Positions 32,301 to 52,129 of a stretch of DNA of 64,000 nt are shown here, piece by piece. The notes under the pieces were generated by a model. That model was not told the origin of the DNA. It made no database searches and was given only the letters and a program-made list of their open reading frames with translations. Made by a program: the position numbers and the translations under genes. Numbering within the stretch: position 1 is the first letter of the stretch; each line of letters opens with the position of its first letter. Source of the DNA: Xiphophorus maculatus (Eukaryota; Chordata; Actinopteri; Cyprinodontiformes; Poeciliidae); contig NC_036454.1 of the NCBI RefSeq assembly GCF_002775205.1, positions 8,003,882-8,067,881 of the forward strand, written 5' to 3'.

Positions 32301-35300
32301 CACATTTCTATATTATTTTCTCTCACAATATCAAGTTAAAATAGCTGCTTATTTTGCCTTAGAATAATTACATTTGTTGTTTCAAATTGCGTGAACAGAA
32401 TTTCTGATACGATCATAAATGTTATTAAACATCACAATAAAAACATTTAGTGAACAGGACATTATCCTCAAGCTTTACAAACTGACAGTTTAATTAAAAT
32501 AAACATAACACACACTGGATACCAAAACATGCCGCTAAGCACTCTGGGAAATAGTTCCCCCTCCTGTCTTTTTCTTCTTTCAGTTTTTTAAGCGCTAACC
32601 TAAAAACTGTTGGTTATTCAACTCTTGTAGGTTTGACAAAATTAATAAAAAGTTAACACAACTTACTACTGTCAGTTTATCTTTCACAAACTCAAAATAT
32701 AGATTCAAAATCTAAAACGCACTAAATTTATTTTACTTTGACTTTGTTTTACAGTTTCAAAGTCTTATCATGATATTTTGTAGTAATGCGATAACGATAA
32801 AAAGACGATAAGAATTATTAATTCCCTCTTTTTTAAGCCACTGCATGGCAGTGACTGCATGACAAAGTGCTTCTTTAGGACTTTGGTCACAAAGAAATGT
32901 AATTTACATCTCTAAGCTGCACAGGTTAACGGCCTTTAGTCATATTGTCAGATAATCGCATGATAAACAAAATTGACAATTTTGATTATAATAATTAATG
33001 TTTTTTGAAGGGAAATTTTGTTTAGAGAGACATCATAAACTATTTTATTTACGGTTTTGGTTGTAAGTGGTTCTTATTTATGTTTTATTATAGTGACATT
33101 TATTAATACTGTCAATAAAAAAATCATGCTAGTAATGCATACAAAGTGAAGTTATTATGTATTATAGCCACAAACTTTGTCTTTAGAACCAAATTTAGTT
33201 CTAAAAACAAGTTAGTTTGACAGTTTTGGGGAAGTTTAAACATGATAAATGATAAAGAATACAAAAATTCCCACTCATACAAGAAACTATCAGAGTTTTT
33301 CTTTTTGCTCCTTTCAAGTTTTTGTTGAAGTCCTTAAATAAAAGTTGCAACATCAATTTGCTATGATATAAGCAAGTTTCTCATTGAACCACTAAAGTTG
33401 AATAATTGTTTTAATAATCTTAACTTTAACCCTTAGAATATTCAACATACACCCAGATTTTTCATACTGATCCTCAGATTACAGTTAAAAGTCTCATTTT
33501 TTACATTTGTTCAATCTTTGTTGCCCTTGTCGCTCTCCTTTCATTTTTGAGAAAAGCAGCTGCCTGCATTAAGTTGTTTTGTGTGTTTTATTCCTGGGAA
33601 AGAATTATGGTGAAACTGGATTCTGGTAGTTTGTTTATCGAATTGAAATATTCTGGTCGCCTTGTCTCAAACACCAACTAATTTGAGAGTGTACGAGTAA
33701 CAAGATTTCAGGGATTTTTCATTGAACTGTAAGAAGATATTGAGTTTAAAAAAACAAACATAAGTTGAAACAGTTACTTAACTTGCTAAAGTCTTTAAGT
33801 ATGTAAGTGTTTCGGTTATTTTTCATTATTAAATTTAAATCAGAGTGGCCTTAGAAATTCTTACAGAAAAATACAGAAATTTTATGAACAATTTCAGGAT
33901 ATTATACATGTCTTATTTATTTTTTGTTAACTTTGGTTTTTAGTCACAAGCTTTTCTTATTGTTTTGTTAAAACAGAGGTGGAACATGCCACAGTCACGA
34001 CTAGAATCATCTCTCAGATCAAGACGAAAGGAGCCGTCGGCATCACCTTTACCTTTTTTGGAACTTCCTTTCTCTTCATAACGTCCCACTTCACATGTGA
34101 GTAGGTGTGTCTGCTGATGAAGATGGTAAAGAAGGTGTACTAAGACTCAACTGTTTCGTTGTTTTTTTGTTTCCTCTTTATCTCTGGATGATTCTGTTTC
34201 TTGGTTTTTCCTTCAGCTGGAGATACCAAAGTTTACGAGAGAATACTCGATTACAACAAGATCATCGAAGCTTTAGCTCTGCCCAAAAGCCTTCCGGACA
34301 CCAACCTTTATCGCTCCTCACCAGGTAAGACGTTACAGTGTCTTTAAATGTGAACAAATTAAAACAACAGCTGTGATTATGAATGAGGTCTTTTTACAAT
34401 GTAAACAAACGTCTTTCTTGAACATTTGAACATTCTTATCTTTATTGAATAAAATATATGACCAAACTTTTTCACTCACAAACAAAAGTTTGCAAATTAA
34501 TATTACACATTTCCTGCCAGAACTAAAATCTCTGACTGAACCCCTCAAACTTTCTAATTACAAAATATTTTCCCAAAACTTCAGTCTTTTTTATTTAGTC
34601 ATTTATTTGGTTTTCTGATTGTATGATTTTTTTTCTTATTTTTCCTTGATTCATTTATTTTGTATTTTTATATTTCTTTTCCTTAAAATATGTATCTCCT
34701 CTTGCTTAAATTTATCCTTTAATATCTCACATATCTCCCTCTTTATGCATTATATCTCGTCCTTGCTTTGGATGCGCTGTCCTTTAAATCAAAACCTTTT
34801 TTATTTCACGTGAAATATTTTTGTTTACTTGCAGCCGATGTCACCACAAGGTTCGATCAGGTCTTCTGGTTTGGGGATTTCAACTTCCGGCTCGGTAAAG
34901 ACCGGGCGGAAATAGAAGCCATCATGAAGCGAACTGTAGGGGGCGATATGAGCTCTCTGCTGGAGCACGACCAGCTGTCAAACCAAATGAAGGACGGTAC
35001 GTATGAGGAAGGCTGAAGATGGCCAATATGGCTGCTTGGTGAGAAGACAGAGTATTAAAGCCATGCTAAGAAAATAAAATAATAAAATGACGAGAATAAA
35101 GTCCTAAAATTATGAGAATTACGTTATAAAATTACAATGAGAAAGTCATCAAATTCTGTGAATAAAGTCATAAAATTTTGTGAATAAAGTCGTACTATTA
35201 AGAGTATTGTCCTAATATTAAAACTTAATTCTTCTAATATGATTCTATTCTCGAAATATTGACTTTATTCTCATATTTTCACAACTTTATTCTTGTATTA

Positions 35301-37575
35301 ATATAACTTTATTCTCAAAGTATTTTAACTTTACTTACATAATATTATGATTTCAACCTCAAAATATCGTGACTTTAATCTCATATTATTGCAACCATAT
35401 TCTCATTATTTTGACTTTATTCTTGAAATATTCTGGCATTATTCTTGTATTATTACAACTTTCATAATATGACTTTATCCTCACAATAAGACTACAATCT
35501 AAAAATATTACAACTTTATACTCCTATTATTTTGACTTTATTCTCATGCCTTCATGAATATCATGACTTTATTCTTTCATGACTTTTATCTCAAAATATT
35601 ATAACTTTATTCTCGTATTCTTTCGACTTCATCCTACTAGTTTACCTCATAATTTTATTTTGTGTTTTTTTTCTCAGTATGACCCCGGTACTCTGTCGTA
35701 TTTGGTTGTCTGTCTCTGTGCAGGTTCGATCTTTAAAGGTTTCCAAGAAGCACCGGTTCACTTCTTCCCAACATATAAATTCGACATCGGCTGTGACAAC
35801 TACGACACCACCTCCAAGCAGAGAACGCCCTCATACACAGTAAGAAGACAGCCTGCTGTTTTCAGCGTCTCGTTGCTCTAGGTCTTTGTGTGGTTTAGCG
35901 CGCTTGTTTTCTCAGGACAGAGTCGTGTTCAGGAGCAGGCAGGCCACCGACATACGAGTGCTGAAATACAACAGCTGCTCCAGCATAAAGACCTCTGACC
36001 ACCGACCCGTCATCGCCGTCTTTCAGGTCAAACTCAGGCCGGGAAGAGACAAGTGAGTCCATTAAAGACTTTTTTCTGTAGGTCACCTAGTCCCAATGTT
36101 GTTCACAGCCGCAGCAGTTTTAGAATTTAAATTATTTTTATTTAACCAACATGTTTGCGATCATTTTTTTTCAATCACGTTTAATAAAAATGTTTTCCCT
36201 TCTCAATAATGAATGGAATCATAGCAGTCATGTACTTAACATGGCTGACCAGCTTTTAGTATGTTTCCAATAGTTTTTTTTTACCATTTCTCTTTGGTGC
36301 TGAGCTCTGAATGTTTGCTGTTGGAAGGCCTTCAGGCCATCACCCTAATCTTTAACATCCTCCACAGATCTTCTATCAGATTCAGGTTAGGAATCTGTTG
36401 GGCAGGAAAAATAGTAATGAAACATGTTTACACCTAAAGCTGTCAGGGATATGAATAACTGCAAACTGTATATTTAAATGGGTAATATTTTAATTTGCTC
36501 AGCTGATGGGATGAATTTGGATTTGTTGATTTTTAAAGATTGCTTCTCAAGAAACAAATCTGGAAACATTCAAGACCTTCTGGTCTTGAATGAGGATAAA
36601 ATGGAGCTAAATTACAATACTTGGAAATTTCTGAGTTTCAAATGTTGAATTTTGAAAAGAAAATCCTTGTTTTTTCTAGAAAGTCTTTGAGATTAATCTC
36701 AAATTTTCCAAGTTTTGTCTGGCAATATTTTTTCTTTTGGAGCTCAGAAGACTTATTTTTCTAGAAAATTTCAGTTTTTTCTAGAAAATGCCCACCTTTT
36801 GAAACTGAAATTTCTTTGTTTTTTGTAGAAAATTTCTGAGATTAATCCCAAAATTTAAGAGATTTTCTAACAAAGTTTTGACTTTGTTCTCGGAAATTTT
36901 CGTGTTTTTTTGTAGAAAATTTCAGAGAATCTCAAAACGTTGGAGTTTTTTTTAGCTAATTTATGTATTTTGGAGCTCAGAACAAGGTTTCCCCCAGAAA
37001 ACTTGCTAAGCCTGGTGGTTGGATGCTCAGCAGTCATTCATCTAGCAGCGGTTGTGTTTTTGAGTTAAAAAAATGACAGGAAATTTTAAAATATCACCTG
37101 ATAATTATGTGTTATTGGAAGATTAATATTTGAACACCAACTATAGTCTAAAAAATGCAAACATTAAAAAAAATTTAATAAATAAGCAAAGCTAAGTCTG
37201 GTGGGGGCACAAGTAAAGCCTGGCGGCCCACCAGGCTTATAATTCACTGGAGGAAACCCTGCAGAAATTTTTTTGACTTTTCAAACTCAGAAGTTTTTTT
37301 TTCAAAAAAATTCTGAGATTACGCTAAAAACTTTTGCGTTTTTTGGTGGAAATTTACTGGAAGTAATTTTAATCTAATAACCTGTTAATTAATCATGGTA
37401 ATTTGATTTTCCCTTTACTGTATTTGCTTGTGTGTTGGTCAGTATTCCTCTCTGTGGAGGACTGTTTGACCGGAGTTTGTACTTGGAGGGCATCAAGCGG
37501 AGGATGACGGCCAGAGAGCTGAAGAGGAGGGAGGCCATATCGAGCCAAAGCAGCACCATCTGCGCCATCTCTTAA
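29378..37575 (+). CDS. inpp5e: Inositol polyphosphate-5-phosphatase E, ten coding exons
   Basis: Removes the 5-phosphate from PI(4,5)P2 and PI(3,4,5)P3 in the ciliary membrane, keeping cilia rich in PI4P; the human gene is mutated in Joubert syndrome. Coding exons: 29378-30132, 31498-31621, 31696-31793, 31868-31992, 33977-34096, 34217-34324, 34835-34996, 35724-35839, 35916-36052, 37443-37575; every junction keeps frame, 625 residues (human 644). Residues 1 to about 252 are a low-complexity, serine/arginine/proline-rich N-terminus in a single exon. The 5-phosphatase domain follows, with [27 protein letters not shown] and TSDHRPV, the catalytic and metal-binding motifs of the exonuclease-endonuclease-phosphatase fold. 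The last four residues, CAIS, are a CaaX box; terminal serine predicts farnesylation, needed for PDE6D-dependent delivery to cilia. Introns 1, 4, 7 and 9 are swollen by repeats. The nearest downstream recognised gene is pmpca. Confidence 0.97.
30258..30830 (+). mobile_element. Family C element, copy 2, in INPP5E intron 1
   Basis: Begins ggttgatatggatgcttaaa atccttcaaaatgcttgaaa and ends attttattgtggaaaaggtg tatgaatcctgttcta, collinear with 19083-19683 throughout. Confidence 0.7.
30972..31103 (+). repeat. Left arm of a 2-kb-spaced intronic inverted repeat
   Basis: aaaacataaataagaaccac ttacaacc ... atgtctctctaaacaaaatt tcccttcaaaaacattaat ... tcagtttatcatgcgatc is matched in reverse complement at 32951-33093 with few differences. 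The two are copies of one dispersed element in opposite orientation, in INPP5E introns 1 and 4, so exons 2-4 lie between them. Confidence 0.75.
32090..32760. mobile_element. Family E repeat in INPP5E intron 4
   Basis: Inverse-orientation relative of 22640-23220 (shared blocks listed there). No reading frame of note. Confidence 0.55.
32951..33093 (-). repeat. Right arm of the INPP5E intronic inverted repeat
   Basis: taatcgcatgataaacaaaa ttgacaat ... ttttttgaagggaaattttg tttagagagacat ... ggttgtaagtggttcttatt tatgtttta pairs with 30972-31103. Confidence 0.75.
33100..33970. other. INPP5E intron 4, remainder
   Basis: AT-rich intronic sequence with no element that I can delimit. Confidence 0.4.
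35080..35660. repeat. Degenerate minisatellite in INPP5E intron 7
   Basis: Roughly 25 imperfect units around ataaagtcataaaattatga and, from 35230 on, the inverse sense tattttgactttattctcat. The array therefore changes orientation part-way, at about 35220, so the intronic RNA could form a long imperfect hairpin. Confidence 0.75.
36590..36982. repeat. Degenerate minisatellite in INPP5E intron 9, first part
   Basis: Repeated gaaaatttctgagattaatc and tcaaattttccaagttttgt style units. The array resumes at 37263-37345 (tttttgacttttcaaactca gaagttttt, ttctgagattacgctaaaaa) after an inserted element. Confidence 0.65.
36983..37262. mobile_element. ~280-bp MITE splitting the intron 9 minisatellite
   Basis: Left end aaggtttcccccagaaaact then gctaagcctggtgg; right end cccaccaggcttataattca ctggaggaaaccct, its imperfect inverse. 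The terminal inverted repeats, no coding capacity and insertion within a tandem array support a non-autonomous DNA transposon. Confidence 0.7.
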
Positions 37576-38475
37576 ACGTTCCCATGGACTCTCTGTGCCA
37601 CGCGTGGAAATGGACCAAAACGAAAACCAGTGTTGTCTTAGCTGCTGGGACGACAGAGTGCGAGGACCATAAGGTCAGACAGATACGAGGTTTGCAGACA
37701 TCAGCAGTCTGGCCTTTACTTATCTAGCCTTCTTTTCTCAAAACACACAAAGTGAGAGGATTTCTCTTCACACACATGCTTCGACTGACTCGACATCATT
37801 CATCCTAATTTGTGTTTCACTAACATCTTTAGCCATAATGTTGCATTTTTATGATTAAAGGATCAAATGCCTTGTGATTTATAGTGCACTGAGCCTAACT
37901 ATTGTGAAAACGCAGCTGTTTGGCTTTTTTTTTTCTTTTTTTTTGGTCATACGATTTCTACTGAGGTTAGTAAAGTTTAAAGAGCATGAAGAAGAAAAGG
38001 AAGGTACAACTTGTTTCCATTTCAGGGAAATCTGATGTTTTTATTTATATGAAGAACTTTAACTTTTCTTCAGGGAACTCACTTCTGTAAAAACTATGTT
38101 GAAATGTTTACCATCATTTAGGCCATCCAGTCCTCATCATAAACACTAACTTTATGCCTTACCTCTCATCTAATCCCATAAATACTGTAACTTTGAATGT
38201 ACTGTATGTAGCACAGCTATGAACCTGCATTCCGAGCTTAAAAAGCATTCTGCTCGTATTTAAAAAAGAAAAAGTGCCTGTGGGTCTTGGTATCATGTCA
38301 ACATGACCCGTCTTAATTTGCAACTTTTTATGTAAACTAATGTGTAATATCCGGTAATAAATGTGTGACAAATTTAATTTTTTGCTTAATTTTATTAATG
38401 GCTGCAAAGTTTTACTGATGTTTGTATTTATTTTTCAGAGTGGAGACATTTATCTTTAAATAAGAGACTAATAAA
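37576..38475 (+). terminator. INPP5E 3' untranslated region with two poly(A) signals
   Basis: AATAAA occurs at 38356-38361 and again at 38470-38475. No other gene starts in between, so a 3' UTR of about 0.8-0.9 kb is likely. Confidence 0.6.
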
Positions 38476-38889
38476 GTAGAGAAACTTGCTAAATATGAGC
38501 CATTTTACAGTAGTGGCCTGTTTATTCAGGGCTGCATGACATTTGATCCAGGATTTTTTGGGGGGAGTTTCAATAGAGATAAGTTTAACCTTCAATGATG
38601 TACAGGTAATAAATGCTACATTATCAGTGTGAGGACACTTAGTTGGAACTGCAACAAATGCTTTAATTACAGCTACAAGTCCAAGTTTAAGTTTATTTCT
38701 TTCTGTTTATAAAAAACAGAAAGAATGGAAAAACATATTTCAACTCTAAAATATTAGATTATTATCAGCATAACAAACTGTGTCTCATTTTCCTCCAGTT
38801 TATAAATTGACCCTATATTTCTCCCTGAATTTTGCTTCATTTAGTTAAAATTCTGTGAATAGAACCTATTTAGCACCTTTTTTACCCAA

Positions 38890-39120
38890 TTATTTACCAA
38901 AAAACAGATTAGTAGGCAGTATTTTGCAGAGCGGTGCGCTCCATCCTGAAGCCGAGCGGTGACCTGAGCGGGGCGGAGAAGCGGTTAGAGGACGGGACGC
39001 TCCAGGTGTTCGGCGCTGAACACAGCATGCTGGGGGGGGCGTTTCTAAAATCCTGTTTAGAGTTTTACAGACAATAGAAAAAACACACAAAAACAGGCTA
39101 AAATTACTAATGTTTTTTCA
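38890..39120 (-). mobile_element. Remnant related to the interior of the 48004-49138 hAT element
   Basis: On the minus strand tttgtgtgttttttctattg, tctgtaaaactctaaacagg attttagaaac followed by GC-rich sequence parallels 48305-48440 (tgtgtgtttttgtgtggtcc, tttggaaaactctaagaagg attttaacccc). Translations of both show the same KTL.RIL.PP pattern. Termini are missing. Confidence 0.5.
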
Positions 39121-39197
39121 TATTTTATAAAGGTATGATATTCTAATAAAATGATTAGTGCATACATCTGCGATACCTTTTCATGACACATGTTTAT

Positions 39198-39564
39198 TTA
39201 AAAATACCAGATATTGACCCAGTACCTCAGAGAGCCGTTCTGGTGCATTCTCAGAAGTGTACTGAGGAGCCATTTTCCTGCATATTTAGCAGATTTCCCA
39301 GCTTCCTGATTTGCATCATCTCTTTCTTCAGAAGGCCTTTCCAGGTCCTGGATGTACTCAGACAAAAAGGCCTGGAATTCGTCACACTCAGATCTAGACA
39401 GTCTGGTCACCTTTATTCCAATATGTTCATCTCTACATATGTCCTCAAGGGCATTCAGATGTTTGTTGAATTATTCTAATGTCATATTTTTGATCCTATT
39501 AAGGTCCTCCAACCTGTCTTTAAAAATAGGGTTCCTTTGCTCACTCATTGTTATTCCGTTCTGT
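39198..39564 (-). pseudogene. Coding-like fragment of unknown family, broken by one in-frame stop
   Basis: Read on the minus strand, a possible acceptor tatttgtccag at about 39565 is followed by ATG at 39548-39546 and 25 codons (MSEQRNPIFKDRLEDLN ...), then TAA at 39473-39471, then 90 more open codons in the same frame to 39198. Both parts share one style: charged, helical and free of repeats (for example HLNALEDICRDEHIGIK, ECDEFQAFLSEYIQDLE). A possible donor (ctgag followed by gtactg) near 39229 would cut the last residues. I do not recognise the family. It could be a decayed exon of a small gene, a decayed transposon gene, or a real exon with a sequencing error. Confidence 0.45.
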
Positions 39565-40261
39565 CTGGACAAATACAATAAAAGTTAAATGTTTTCTATT
39601 ATTTTTGCGTTAGGAAACACCAGAAATCTTACGTTTTAAGTCTGTTGTTCAGAAATGAATCATTTTCTTGGTTCTGTAAGGTTTGACACTGTAGCATTCA
39701 GGAATGCAGCTTTATGATAACATTTGTATTTTCTATTTAAATTGTAAATCTAGGGAAAAAAAACTATAAAATGCAAGTAAAAATGTTAGAAACCAGTCAT
39801 TTTTATATAAAACATTTATACTAGTCATCAATGAAATATCAATTGCTTCTGAGCAAGTGATATTTTCTGAAGATCTGAGATTTAAGACAACGGTACAAAT
39901 GTTTTATACATTATTTTACAATAACCTCATGGTTATTCCACTAAATATTTCTGAACTCTTTCTGAGTTTAAACATTAGTATTGTTGTTTCTAAATGACTA
40001 TGAACTTTTTTCTTTGCATTATTTGAGGAAAGCACTGCATCCTGCACAATCCTGCAGACACTCTGTGTATTTCTGCTTATTTGGGTGCAACATGACATGA
40101 AAAAACACATTTTCACAAAAACAGCTCAAATTAAGTTGTAAAGATTTAAATAAACTCATTTCTTTTATTATTACAATACATTTACAGTTCACAATTTTGA
40201 AAAGGAATATCATAATTGTCTGGGATTTCTACGTTATGCTTTATAGCTGAATATTTGTTAA

Positions 40262-41474
40262 TTAAAACCAAAAGTGTGCAGCAAGAACAGAGACAATAGA
40301 TGTGAGGTGGAGGAGGAGGCCTGGAGAGATGAAGAAGGGATGTGCGTCGTCATGGAGTTCAGTTAAACACAGAGCCTGCTCCAACATCTGGTGAGTCTCA
40401 GCGCTGATTCCTGAAACATAGTAGACTTATCAAAAATCAAAAAAATCTAGTTTATTTGTGCAGCATGTTTCAGCAACATGGCAGATCAAAGTGCTTTACA
40501 ACGTGAGAACAAACAATAAAAAAATGATAAATACATAGAATATGTTGGTCAATGTTTCATTTATTACGGTTCAACTTTAAAAAGGTCGGGTCTCTACTTT
40601 GATTTAAATGAACTCAGTGTTTCAGCTGTTTTGCAGTTTGCTCCAGACTTGTGGTGCATAGAAGCTGAAAGCTGCTTCTCCATGTTTGGTTCTGGTTCTG
40701 AGGTCTGGAAGGTGGATGCAACAACAGGAGATCTTTAATGTGTTGTGGTGCTAAACCGGTCAGTGATTAATAAACTAACAGCAGTATTTTAAAGTCTATT
40801 CTCTCAATGTAGGGACTTTAGAGCTGGTGTTATGTGCTCTGTTTTCCTGGTTTTAGTCAGAACTCCAGCAGCACAGCAGCGTTCTGGATCAGCTGCGGCT
40901 GGAGGATTGATTTTTTTAAGGCAGACCTGAGAAGACACTGTTGCAGTAATCAATGCGGCTAAAGACAAATGCATGGATAATTTTCTCTAGATCTGGCTGA
41001 GACATTGGTCCTCTAATCCTGTAGATGTTCTTCAGGTGACAGAAGACCGACTTTGTAACTGTCTTTATGTGGCTTTGACCACATTCACATCTAAATTAAA
41101 TGAAATTGTTTTCAGAAAGGCTTAATTTCTACTTCTCACCATGTTGGGACCACTCCCGCCAGGCGTGGACATATGCAGGATCAAATTCCCCCTGAGAAGC
41201 TGTTTTAGAGTAAAAAAAAAAAAACAACTTTGCTGAGAAGTTTTCTTTTTGTGTGTGCCAGTCCTGCGATGTCTCCATTCCTACCTTCGGAGGTCTCTGT
41301 CAGAAGGTGCTTCAGCTCTTTGAGGGCTCGGGTGAGGTTCTCCAAGCGGTGCTGCAGGTGGAGGTTTTCTTCTTTCAGAGTATGGATGGTGTCCTGCAGC
41401 TCATACGCTGAGCTGCACCGCGAAAGCAGAAATATCCACCACACCACTGCAGTGACTTGTAAGATGGGCAGCAT
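40262..41474 (-). CDS. Small secreted or membrane coiled-coil protein, unrecognised
   Basis: Exon 1 (41285-41474) encodes 63 codons starting MLPILQVTAVVWWIFLLSRC, a convincing signal peptide or membrane anchor, followed at about residues 24-60 by an amphipathic coiled coil (YELQDTIHTLKEENLHLQHR). A donor GTAGGA joins it to exon 2 (41199 downward; acceptor actctaaaacag), giving GEFDPAYVHAWREWSQH in frame. Here two ends are possible. Reading through, a TAG at 41129-41131 gives 86 residues. Using the good donor GTGAGA after 41140, an acceptor (atgtttcag) at 40411 opens exon 3 (40262-40410) in the same frame, giving 132 residues with a hydrophobic C-terminus (LLLHLTSIVSVLAAHFWF). Exon 1 and 2 are well supported by frame and splice sites, exon 3 less so. 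Function unknown; located between inpp5e and pmpca, on the opposite strand. Confidence 0.55.
40430..41100. repeat. Fragment of a dispersed fish retroelement
   Basis: Sequence such as tctagtttatttgtgcagca, gatcaaagtgctttacaacg, agctgcttctccatgtttgg ttctggttctgagg and gcagtaatcaatgcggctaa agacaaatgcatgga has the look of a widely dispersed fish non-LTR element without an intact frame. It lies in the intron between exons 2 and 3 of the small minus-strand gene, if exon 3 is real. Confidence 0.5.
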
Positions 41475-41874
41475 CTTTGGATCGATTGATAGCTAAACGT
41501 CCGCAGGGCGGCTGGCCAACGAGGTACTGATGTAATCCTGCTGGTTCTGTCTGCAGCTTCTTAGTGCTTCAAAGTTGTGTGGAAGTGTTGAAGTTATTCA
41601 ACAACTGGGCTTTTTTTTTTCCTGTTTCTGAGTCAGAATCGATTCATTCACTAATGGCTAAATAAATGATTCCAACCCACTTTAAATGATCAATTGTTCT
41701 GTTTTGGTTCTAAACGACAAAAATAGTGATACAGAGAGCTGAATGTATCAATGATTAAATGGGGCTACGCTGTCATTATCGTGTGAGTTTAAATCATAAT
41801 GAAGTTATAAAAGATACAGCTTAGAGATAAATAAATAAATAACAATTGAATTGACTATAATCAATTGGATAGCA

Positions 41875-42415
41875 GCCAGTTAAATTTACTCAATTATATT
41901 TACTTGTGCAACTCTTTTGGAAAAAAAAATACTTTTAAGAGTATTTTTGCTATACTGTATTTTTTACTTTTACTTGAGTCATTTTATTGTGAAATATCTC
42001 TACTCCTACTTCAGAAAAATTTCTGTAACTACTCAGAATGAATTTTTTTTTTTTTTTTTACCAAAAATGCACCTGACCCAGACACACACCTGCAGTTTTT
42101 GTGTAAGTTTTATAAGTTTTACATTGAAATGAACTGATTTGGAAAAAAATAATTATTTTGTCTGATTTTGAGACTTATATTAAATATTGCCATTTTTGTC
42201 CTTAACATACCAAAATTTCCACTTAACTCTATATTTTTGCCTGTCTGAAAATGTAATTTCTAAATATTAAACGATTGATCAGTTACTCAGTACTTGAGTA
42301 CACCTTTTTACAAAATACTTTTTTTACTCTTACTTAATTTCTTGGATGGTTACTTTTTACTTGAGTAAATATATATTGAGTGCCACTCTTAATTGTTTAT
42401 ACTGTTCCCACCTCT
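41875..42415. mobile_element. Family D element, copy 4
   Basis: Begins tttactcaattatatttact tgtgcaac and ends ggttactttttacttgagta with ctgttcccacctctccc, the same boundaries as at 23735-24480 and 26950-27625. Confidence 0.65.
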
Positions 42416-42905
42416 CCCTATAATACATCTTATAATAACTTTTAATCCATAGTACCTACTGCGACGGAATGTTGCTAAACATGATTTTGTTGTGTAGAAA
42501 TTAAGATAAACAGTGAGCAAAGTTTTACTACTGCATTAGAAAAATTGCAAATGAAGGTTAAATCCCCCCCCCCGATTTGTGACTTGATGTCTCTTTAAGT
42601 GTCACGTTTTAATGCATAAAGATAACTGAACATCATGAGAGATGGTTTTCAAAATTTGGGCATTAAACTGTCTTCTTCTACTTCTTCTTCTTCTTAAATT
42701 TCGCCATACATAAGCTGTTAGCAAACAGCAAAAAAGTGAATTACCGCCATCTTCTGAATTGGAATGTGAACGAAACTATTGACTAAAAAGTGCTGATTTT
42801 ATGAGAAACTGAAAAAACCCCGCCTTACTTAAAATATTAGAATTTAAGCAAGGTGTCAGAACTGTGTTTCATTAAACAGTTTAAAAAAAAGGAGGCATGT
42901 TTGCC

Positions 42906-42953
42906 CCGGAAGTGGTAGAGGAAATTTCTATTTTGATCCGGGTTGATTTCCGG
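42906..42953 (+). promoter_or_regulatory. PMPCA promoter with two ETS-type sites
   Basis: CCGGAAGT at 42906-42913 and ATTTCCGG (inverse CCGGAAAT) at 42946-42953 lie 63 and 23 bases before the start codon, with no TATA box. Paired ETS (GABPA/ELK-type) sites at the transcription start are typical for genes of mitochondrial function. Confidence 0.5.
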
Positions 42954-42968
42954 TCAAAGACGAGCAGG

Positions 42969-51630
<8,662 letters not shown>

Positions 51631-52122
51631 GACGCCGCCGCCGCTGCGTAACCCTGACGGGACGATTACTTTATCGTTTCCTCTCAAACAGAACTCGGCA
51701 CCGCTCAGTCTGGGAGAGGACCGGACGTTTTTAAAGAAACTCTTTCTGCTGCGCTCAGCTGGGGAATCTGTATTTATTGTCCCGGAAGCCACAAATTACC
51801 AGGAGTTTGGTTTTAAAGGGACGGTTTTTCCTCCAAAAAACAAAATAATTATGTTGCTTGTTAGTTTATAGATAATTCAGAAGACCCGGTTTCTAAATTG
51901 CTACCGTAAAAATTATAATGTTCGTGCCCACGGTGGAAATGATACGTTCTGTTAATGCTGCCTGAAATAATTAACTCAAGATATGCAGGTTTTGACTCCA
52001 CAGGATTAAATACTTCCCTAGCTGAACATCTTTAAAAGAAGCAAATGTTCTTTCTGTACACTAGATTATGGACAGCTATGACATGCATTTTATCCCATGA
52101 AATTACAGTTGTTTGTAATAAA
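51631..52122 (+). terminator. PMPCA 3' untranslated region and poly(A) signal
   Basis: AATAAA at 52117-52122, about 490 bases after the stop codon. The plus-strand frame at 51593-51871 is a shadow of exon 13 extended into the UTR. Confidence 0.65.
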
Positions 52123-52129
52123 GATTTGG

